Source: Elusimicrobia bacterium GWA2_56_46
GTDB taxonomy: Bacteria; Elusimicrobiota; Elusimicrobia; Elusimicrobiales; UBA9959
Assembly: GCA_001799575.1 (NCBI GenBank)
Contig: MGTT01000030.1
Span: forward strand, 16,569 to 80,568
Length of the DNA: 64,000 nt
Direction of reading: 5' to 3'
Part shown: piece after piece, positions 58,471 to 64,000 of the stretch
Position numbering within the stretch: position 1 is the first letter of the stretch
Layout of the letters: the number at the start of each line of letters is the position of its first letter
Notes under the pieces: generated by a model
The model's database searches: none
What the model was told of the DNA's origin: nothing
Seen by the model: the letters and a program-made list of their open reading frames with translations, nothing else
Position numbers and translations under genes: made by a program

Positions 58471-61400
58471 ATGGACGTCAAAGTCATCGGCGGCGCGCCC
58501 AACCTGAGCGCGCGGGCCATGTGTCTGCTTGAAGCGCTTGAAGAAAAAAACGGCGATATTCTCCTGGTGGTGAAAGAGGAGGAAGTTTTCGCGGATTTCG
58601 CCAACGCTTTCAGTTCGCTTAAAGATCTGTTCCCCGGGGCCGTTGATTTTGAGCCGCTTTTCTGGGGGTCGGATCCGGCCCTGCGCGCTCAGGCGCTGAA
58701 ATCCCTTTATGCTTCCGCGCCCCTGCCGCCGGAGTCGCGGCCAACATCCGGGGGAAAGCCCCGGATACTGCTTACCACGCCCGAAAGCCTTGCCGAAAAG
58801 ATAATCAGCCGCGAAGCATATGGAGGGTTGAAGTTCGAATTCAGGCCGGGCGGAACCTATCCGAGGGCGGAATTACCCGGGAAATTCCAGAAAGCCGGCT
58901 ACGCGCGCGTCGCTTTTGTGGAGAACCGCGGAGAATACGCGGTTCGCGGTTCGGTCGTAGATTTCTTTCCTCCCGATTCCGTGAAGCCTGTCAGGCTTTT
59001 TTTCTCCGACACGCTGGAAAGCGCCAGGTTCTTCGAGATAGAAACCCAGAGCACCTCCGGTTTTCTCGAAAGGGCTGTCGTTACGCCGAACACATCAGTG
59101 ATCAGTGGTCAGTTGACAGTGGCCGTAAAAGAAACGACAAAAGCGGAAGATGGTTCGGGAGAGACCCTTGGGGCGCTTGTCGGGAACGGGTGGAGGGCGT
59201 TTTTGGATCAGGGATTGGAACTGCCTGAGGGGTTCAGGATTCTCGTGGACGAGGCATTCGCGTTCTCATCCCTGCCGGCCGGCACGGCCGATGTGAATTT
59301 CGGCGCCGTTTCCAATATGAATTTTAATTCGGATCTGGCGCTGGCTGAGGGCGAGATCCGGCGCCTTAAAAAAGAAAAATACGCCGTTTTCCTTTTCTGT
59401 ATCAACCGGGGCGAGACTGACCGTCTCAGGGATCTTTTTGAAGAAAAAGGCGCGGCGGATCTTATAAATTTCAGAACCGGCTATATTCAGGAGGGCTTCC
59501 TCTCCCCTCCAGGCCGGATCGCGGTGTTCACGTCTTCGGAGATCTTTCAGCGCCGTTACCGCATAGATCTCAAAGCCCCAAAACCGAAAGGCAAATCTTT
59601 TAAATGGGCGGATCTAAAAATCGGGGATTTTGTGGTGCATGAAGATTACGGCGTGGGCAGATATCTCGGCATCAAAAAAGCGTATTACCGTAACGCGAAC
59701 AACGAAAATATAGAGGACGCCGATTGTCTGCTCATGGAATACGCCCGCGGCGACAAGCTGATGGTGCCGCTCCATGAGTTCAACCGGGTGCAGAAATTTG
59801 TAAGCGCCGAGGGCAAGGTGCCCAAGCTCTCCCACATGGACACTAAGACCTGGCATGAGCTGAAAAACCGCGTCCGCGGCCAGGTAGAGCTGCTCGCCCG
59901 CGATATCCTGAAAGTGGAGGCGGAGCGCAGGGCCATGAAAACCATAGCTCTGCCCGACGCGGGGCGTCTGGAACATGAATTTTCCGCGGCTTTCCCTTTT
60001 GAGGAGACCCCCGATCAGTTGTCCGCTATCCGGGAGGTGCTGGGCGACCTGGAATCAGCCAGCCCGATGAACCGGCTGGTGGTGGGGGACGTGGGGTTCG
60101 GCAAGACCGAGGTGGCTATGCGCGCGGCCATGCGCGCCGTTTTCAACGGCCGCCAGGCCGTCGTCCTGGCGCCGACGACCATCCTGGCGGATCAGCATTT
60201 TCAGAATTTCCTCAACCGCTTCAGGGAATTCCCGGTCAAGATAGGCGTGATCTCCCGTTTTGAGACGCGTTCGGATCAGAAGAAGATCCTGGAACGGCTA
60301 GCCGGGGGCGGGCTTGATATAGTCATAGGAACCCATCGGCTGCTGCAAAAGGACGTGAAATTCAGGAACCTTGGTCTGCTCATTATAGACGAAGAGCACC
60401 GTTTCGGTGTCAAAGACAAGGAAAAACTCAAGGCCCTGGCCAGAGGCGTCCATCTGCTGCTGCTCTCGGCCACGCCTATTCCGCGCACGCTCTACCAGTC
60501 TCTGTCCACTTTGAAGACGATGTCGGTGATAGAAAGTCCGCCGGTAGGCCGGCTGCCCATTTCCACCCAGGTCCGGCCTTTCGACGAGACGGCTTTGATC
60601 AACGCGGTAAATTTTGAGCTGGCCCGCGGCGGGCAGATCTACTATGTCCACAACCGCGTGCGGACGATAGAGTCGCGGCGGGCCTACCTGGAAAAACTTA
60701 TGCCGGGCTTGCGCGTGGCCGTGGCGCACGGGGCTATGCGCGGGGAGCAGATAGAAAAATATATGTGGGATTTCCTCCATAAGAAATACGACGTGCTTAT
60801 GGCCTCCACCATTATCGAGTCGGGCCTGGATATCCCCAGCGTCAATACGATGATAGTGGAGAACGCCCACGAGCTGGGCCTGTCCCAGCTTTACCAGTTG
60901 AGGGGCAGAATAGGCCGGGAAAAGCAGAAGGCCTACTGTTACCTGTTTTATCCGGGGTGGATGAAGAAGAAAGCGTATAGGGGGGAGCGCATAGGGGATA
61001 GGGTTGAAGACCACGGGCCGCAGGACGAAAAAATAATAAGCGAACTCGCTATGAAGCGTCTTAGCGCGCTGGAGGAATTCACGGAGCTGGGTTCCGGTTT
61101 CCGCCTTGCCATGCGCGACATGGAGATCCGCGGCGCCGGCGAACTGTTGGGCGTGCGCCAGCACGGCTTTATAAATTCCATCGGCCTTGAGATGTATATA
61201 AAGCTTCTGAACGGGGAGATAAACCGCATCAAGGGGCGCGATCGGGAGGAGGAACTGCCTGACGTCAAGATAGATCTTGAATTACCGGCTTTCATCCCCG
61301 AAGATTACATCGGCGACGATATGGAGCGCCTGAATTTCTATAAAAAGCTTCTGAACGCCGATCCTGGAAAAGTGGATAAGATAATGGAGGGGCTGGCGGA

Positions 61401-61695
61401 TCTGTCCGGCCCGGCCCCGGAGCCGCTGAAGAATCTGGCCGCGGTCATCAAGCTTAAAAGAGAGCTGGCCAAGCTCTCTGTCAGATCCGTGGTTCAGAAA
61501 GACGAAACATACGAGATCTTTTTCCAGCCCAGGGCCCCGATAGGCATGCCCGCCATAAAAAAATGGCAGGAGTTGTTCGGTTCCTCCCTAATCTTCCTGC
61601 CGTCGCGTTTCGGCGACGGCATCCGGATAAAGACCTCCGCCCCCGCCCTGGAGACCATCCGCAAAGCCATGATCGCCGTAAGCGGCAAAGCGTAA
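58471..61695 (+). CDS. mfd: Transcription-repair coupling factor Mfd
   Basis: 1074 residues from the ATG at 58471 (a TTG at 58462 is also in frame). UvrB-homology domains 1-3 (1-350), RNA-polymerase interaction domain (about 370-445: LKIGDFVVHEDYGVGRYLGIKKAYYR, EYARGDKLMVPLHEFNRVQKFV), RecG-like helicase with Walker A VGDVGFGKTEVA, DEEHRFG, ATPIPRTLYQSL, IIESGLDIPSVNTMIVENAHELGLSQLYQLRGRIGR, and the C-terminal D7. It removes stalled RNA polymerase and recruits UvrA. Two in-frame stretches derived from intergenic word repeats lie within it (near 59096-59118 and 60963-61012). Confidence 0.96.
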   Translation: MDVKVIGGAPNLSARAMCLLEALEEKNGDILLVVKEEEVFADFANAFSSLKDLFPGAVDFEPLFWGSDPALRAQALKSLYASAPLPPESRPTSGGKPRILLTTPESLAEKIISREAYGGLKFEFRPGGTYPRAELPGKFQKAGYARVAFVENRGEYAVRGSVVDFFPPDSVKPVRLFFSDTLESARFFEIETQSTSGFLERAVVTPNTSVISGQLTVAVKETTKAEDGSGETLGALVGNGWRAFLDQGLELPEGFRILVDEAFAFSSLPAGTADVNFGAVSNMNFNSDLALAEGEIRRLKKEKYAVFLFCINRGETDRLRDLFEEKGAADLINFRTGYIQEGFLSPPGRIAVFTSSEIFQRRYRIDLKAPKPKGKSFKWADLKIGDFVVHEDYGVGRYLGIKKAYYRNANNENIEDADCLLMEYARGDKLMVPLHEFNRVQKFVSAEGKVPKLSHMDTKTWHELKNRVRGQVELLARDILKVEAERRAMKTIALPDAGRLEHEFSAAFPFEETPDQLSAIREVLGDLESASPMNRLVVGDVGFGKTEVAMRAAMRAVFNGRQAVVLAPTTILADQHFQNFLNRFREFPVKIGVISRFETRSDQKKILERLAGGGLDIVIGTHRLLQKDVKFRNLGLLIIDEEHRFGVKDKEKLKALARGVHLLLLSATPIPRTLYQSLSTLKTMSVIESPPVGRLPISTQVRPFDETALINAVNFELARGGQIYYVHNRVRTIESRRAYLEKLMPGLRVAVAHGAMRGEQIEKYMWDFLHKKYDVLMASTIIESGLDIPSVNTMIVENAHELGLSQLYQLRGRIGREKQKAYCYLFYPGWMKKKAYRGERIGDRVEDHGPQDEKIISELAMKRLSALEEFTELGSGFRLAMRDMEIRGAGELLGVRQHGFINSIGLEMYIKLLNGEINRIKGRDREEELPDVKIDLELPAFIPEDYIGDDMERLNFYKKLLNADPGKVDKIMEGLADLSGPAPEPLKNLAAVIKLKRELAKLSVRSVVQKDETYEIFFQPRAPIGMPAIKKWQELFGSSLIFLPSRFGDGIRIKTSAPALETIRKAMIAVSGKA

Positions 61696-61816
61696 AGAGC
61701 GAATAGTAAAACAGCGTTTCGCGTCTGCGGTCTATGGCGTTTCATTGGGAAATCTGCTAAAATATACGCACGACGTCGCTTCGCGCGCGTATACAGCGCG
61801 GGGTGCGATGACAGAT

Positions 61817-62165
61817 GGGGGCGAATAGGCTCGACGGCAGCTTATCGCGTCAAAGTTGCAGGCCATGGTTGACCAGGCCATGTAAAACAGGGTCAAAAAC
61901 AAAAAAGCCAACTCAAATGAGATGGCCTGGGCTCACGCTTAAGTGAGCCTCGCTGCCGGACGTCTCTCTGCAACGTCCGGTGAGCGTCAAAACGCAGGGT
62001 GCTGTTCCGGCGTCGCGCTTCGTACGCCGGGGCAAAAGACCACACGGAGCTTTGGATCGGTTTTGTCGTCCTGAACTGAGGCCGATCCGAGACAAAATCA
62101 GGGCTAAGCCTGTAGCGGCTCTGGCGCGTAATTGTCGGACCCGGGTGCGAATCCCGGCGCCTCCA
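61817..62165 (+). ncRNA. ssrA: tmRNA (transfer-messenger RNA)
   Basis: 349 nt. The 5' end GGGGGCGAATAGGCTCGACGG is typical and pairs GGGGGCG with CGCCTCC at 62158-62164; A62165 is the discriminator. CCA is not encoded. The T-arm CCGGG-TGCGAAT-CCCGG is complete. The tag frame begins at 61907 and reads GCC AAC TCA AAT GAG ATG GCC TGG GCT CAC GCT TAA, giving ANSNEMAWAHA; the stop codon lies in the GGCTCAC/GTGAGCC hairpin as usual. It rescues stalled ribosomes with SmpB and marks products for proteolysis. Confidence 0.95.
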
Positions 62166-62220
62166 TAAATTTAAAGCCGGTTCCTTTCCAGGAACCGGCT
62201 TTAAATTTACCGGGATTCGC
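62147..62220 (+). terminator. tmRNA terminator hairpin, nested in a larger inverted repeat
   Basis: The inner stem AAATTTAAAGCCGGTTCC/GGAACCGGCTTTAAATTT (18 bp, loop TTTCCA, 62167-62208) is a strong terminator with a T-run on the 3' side. The outer arms GCGAATCCCGG (62147-62157, part of the tmRNA T-arm) and CCGGGATTCGC (62210-62220) also pair, so the precursor could fold the T-arm 3' half into an alternative hairpin. Confidence 0.8.
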
Positions 62221-62321
62221 AGCCGACCCGAGCGCCCGCGGTGCGGGAAAAGTCCGCCGGAGGCGGACGTCAGCGAGGGCGGCCGGCTGCGGAGGAGCGA
62301 CCGGGAGGGAGCGGGGGAGCA

Positions 62322-62342
62322 GGAATCTCGGCGCCTCCACCA
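62322..62342 (+). repeat. Partial copy of the tmRNA 3' end with CCA
   Basis: GGAATCTCGGCGCCTCCA repeats the tmRNA end at 62148-62165 with two differences and is followed by CCA at 62340-62342. The upstream bases contain GGAGGCG (62259-62265) that would pair with CGCCTCC, but no D- or anticodon arm can be drawn, so it is not a normal tRNA. The segment 62221-62321 shows no gene. Confidence 0.55.
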
Positions 62343-62343
62343 T

Positions 62344-62379
62344 TTAAAATCCGCCCGCTTTTAAGCGGGCGGATTTTAA
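62344..62379. terminator. Bidirectional terminator hairpin before the amylase gene end
   Basis: AAAATCCGCCCGCTT/AAGCGGGCGGATTTT perfect 15-bp stem, extended by two T-A pairs, with A/T-runs on both sides. It follows the tmRNA-tail copy and precedes the amylase stop codon on the minus strand. Confidence 0.85.
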
Positions 62380-62388
62380 TTTATCCTT

Positions 62389-63858
62389 TCACCTGGTCCA
62401 GACGGCGTAGCGCTCGCCGCTGGCGGCCAGCGTCCAGCTTCCGCCGGGGTTCCAGTCCCAGTTCCTGCCGAGCTTGAGGGCGACCTGCAGACGCTTGCCG
62501 GTGGTGACCGAGGCGTAAAGCCCGTTGGCGGCCGCTATGATCTGCACGGGGCTCGTGGAGGTTATCCCGGCGGTCTTCCGGATCTCAATAAGTTTGGCTA
62601 TCTGGTTCCGGTAATCCTGGCTCCAGTCGAAGAAATGCGGCCAGAAGACGCAGGGGATGCCCGGGTGCGTGAGAATATAGGCGTAGCCCATAAGGCGCTG
62701 GATCCGGTATTCCTGCGGGGCGGTCTGCAGAAAATTAGGGTCGCGCGGGGAGGTGTCGTGGCTGTCCACGTAGGTGACGGCCTTGGCCGGCCACCAGCCG
62801 ATGACTCCGGAGGGCCTGCCGTTGTCGGACAGCAGCTCGTAACGTTCGGTTTCCACGGCGGCGATAAGGGCGTAGCGGGTCGTGAAATCGAAAGCCGTGG
62901 AGGCGTTGGTCTTGTTAGGATTGGAATCGGTTCCGTCTATCCAGTTAACTATCTGCTGGCGGTCTCCGTCGTAATATTCGCCCACGGTAAAAACAGGGCT
63001 GGATGCGGTATTGTACTCCTCGATCCGCGAGGGGGAGTAACCCTTGACCATGTCGTAGCGCCAGCCGTCAAAACCAACCGCGAGTCTGAGCCAGCGCATG
63101 AAGACTTTGGTGTCTTCCCTCACAAGCGGGTTGCGGTGATCCAGATCCCTGCAGCCGAACTCGCCCTGGCCTTCGTCGGAGAAAAGGCTGCGCGGCAGCT
63201 GGGCGTACGGCGGCTGCGCCCAGACCTCGTCGTTGTTCACGGTTACGTCGCTTGGCCAGTCCGGATTGGTGAAATCCAGCCAGTTGGTGCTGCCGTTGCG
63301 GTGGTTAAGCACCACGTCCGCCAGAACCCTTACGCCCGCGGAGTGCATATTGGCTACGGCTTCCAGCAGGGCGTCCTTTTTCCCCCACTGGGAGTCGAGA
63401 TTATACCATTCCGTAGGGTAATAGCTGCCTATGGAAACCGGAGGGAACCAGACCAGGTCGAAGCCGGCCCGGCCTATCTCTCGGGCTCTCTGGGCGAGCA
63501 CGCCCCACCAGCCGCGCGGCGGGTGCTGCCAGTAGCTGTCGGCGTACCAGTGGAAGCCCTGCAGCATGACCAGTTCGCTGCCGGCCGTGTCTATGCGGCG
63601 TTGGGGGGGAGGGGTGAAAACTTTGCTGGAATATTTACGGACGGCGTCGGCCCAGTCGATCCTGGCCGTCCGCAAAACGGGCGCTTTCGGCGCGGCGCCG
63701 GCCGGCGTCCCCGGTTCGGGCGCGGAGACGGCGGGCTTATCTCCGGCGGCGGCTTTAAGCTGTTTGCCGGCGGATTTCGTTTCAGCGGTAGCGGTATAGG
63801 CCGGTGAAGACAGGAAAAGAGGTATAAGGAGGGATAAGACAGTTTTATAGATGCGCAT
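62389..63858 (-). CDS. Secreted alpha-amylase, family GH13
   Basis: 489 residues from the ATG at 63858 (GAGGAG ahead; signal peptide MRIYKTVLSLLIPLFLSSPAYTA). After an Ala/Pro-rich linker, the GH13 barrel begins at about 95 (ELVMLQGFHWYADSYW). The conserved regions are present: DVVLNHR, GFDGWRYDMVKGY with the nucleophile Asp, FTVGEYYD with the acid/base Glu, and TYVDSHDTSP with the transition-state Asp. The overall order resembles plant-type and GH13_6-like amylases, which lack calcium-domain extras. The C-terminal beta domain is short (GRNWDWNPGGSWTLAASGERYAVWTR). It would degrade starch or glycogen outside the cytoplasm. Confidence 0.92.
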   Translation of the reverse strand: MRIYKTVLSLLIPLFLSSPAYTATAETKSAGKQLKAAAGDKPAVSAPEPGTPAGAAPKAPVLRTARIDWADAVRKYSSKVFTPPPQRRIDTAGSELVMLQGFHWYADSYWQHPPRGWWGVLAQRAREIGRAGFDLVWFPPVSIGSYYPTEWYNLDSQWGKKDALLEAVANMHSAGVRVLADVVLNHRNGSTNWLDFTNPDWPSDVTVNNDEVWAQPPYAQLPRSLFSDEGQGEFGCRDLDHRNPLVREDTKVFMRWLRLAVGFDGWRYDMVKGYSPSRIEEYNTASSPVFTVGEYYDGDRQQIVNWIDGTDSNPNKTNASTAFDFTTRYALIAAVETERYELLSDNGRPSGVIGWWPAKAVTYVDSHDTSPRDPNFLQTAPQEYRIQRLMGYAYILTHPGIPCVFWPHFFDWSQDYRNQIAKLIEIRKTAGITSTSPVQIIAAANGLYASVTTGKRLQVALKLGRNWDWNPGGSWTLAASGERYAVWTR

Positions 63859-64000
63859 CCGGTTTCTCCTCGGCTTCAGATGTTGTGCCGGCAATATTGT
63901 AATTTATTCCGAAGCCGGATGGGAGGGTCTAAAGTCCTATATGCCTGTAAATTTGCGCCGCCAACGGCAATTAAAGCATAATGTTGTCGTGCCGCGGCGG
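63859..64000. other. Upstream region of the amylase gene at the window edge
   Basis: No gene seen. A TTGCGC-18-CATAAT pair on the plus strand (about 63955-63984) may be a promoter leading out of the window; candidates on the minus strand for the amylase are weak. Confidence 0.3.

Noticed and set aside
62259..62342. Possible tRNA gene of 84 nt ending in CCA
   Set aside because: GGAGGCG and CGCCTCC can pair as an acceptor stem, but no D-arm, anticodon arm or proper T-arm can be formed. It is better explained as a partial tmRNA-tail copy.

Overview
This 64 kb window looks like one contig from a GC-rich, Gram-negative, free-living bacterium. It has the outer-membrane apparatus of a diderm: TamB C-terminus, a BamA/TamA-like barrel, outer membrane phospholipase A, a PorV-like barrel with an OmpA domain, CsgG-type lipoproteins, and an L,D-transpeptidase with an L,D-endopeptidase. 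The PorV-like barrel next to a secreted protein with a C-terminal sorting-type domain, plus the general gene content, would fit Elusimicrobiota or a neighbouring lineage. That placement is an inference; no 16S rRNA or ribosomal protein gene is present to confirm it.

Layout. 0-3.4 kb: envelope proteins (TamB end, DUF4105, phospholipase A, DUF4833 lipoprotein, small barrel). 3.6-5.6 kb: a NarL-type two-component pair behind a near-consensus promoter. 5.7-11.7 kb: a large SBBP-repeat secreted protein, the PorV/OmpA fusion and a BamA-like barrel. 11.7-14.3 kb: L,D-transpeptidase facing an M15/YcbK peptidase. 14.5-18.6 kb (minus): AI-2E-type transporter and two hybrid kinases. 18.9-21.1 kb (minus): IspH fused to a UbiA-like membrane domain, and a small membrane-anchored protein. 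21.2-25.7 kb: uvrB, a GH84 glucosaminidase and a TPR protein. 25.7-27.8 kb: repeats, a Bro-N/DinD-like gene and an SDR. 27.8-33.5 kb: a CIRCE-controlled heat-shock operon hrcA-grpE-dnaK-dnaJ-rsmE. 33.5-37.5 kb: an accessory island of repeats, two unrecognised secreted proteins and a DUF1016 (YhcG) nuclease. 37.5-44.2 kb: mtaB, then a compact operon of an acidic protein, a DnaA-like AAA+ ATPase and a GAF sensor kinase. 44.3-47.2 kb: a lipoprotein trio (LPP20/FlgT-like, GNA1162/DUF799, CsgG). 47.2-51 kb: comM, a LysM protein and dprA. 51.1-61.7 kb: serine protease, topA, a lone receiver, PBP1A, alr and mfd. 61.8-62.4 kb: the tmRNA gene with a duplicated tail. 62.4-63.9 kb: a secreted alpha-amylase.

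The most unusual material is the three-gene DnaA-like/acidic-protein/kinase operon, the IspH-UbiA-like fusion, and the non-coding repeats. One repeat family has arms that differ in sequence between four copies yet stay complementary. A second small hairpin carries a -10-like box and sits just upstream of three different genes. A third promoter-like block occurs upstream of two minus-strand genes. Purine-rich inverted repeats fill many gene gaps and seem to have entered mfd in frame. Several housekeeping genes (uvrB, mtaB, PBP1A, mfd) have a -10 hexamer ending 6-8 nt before the start codon, which suggests leaderless transcripts.
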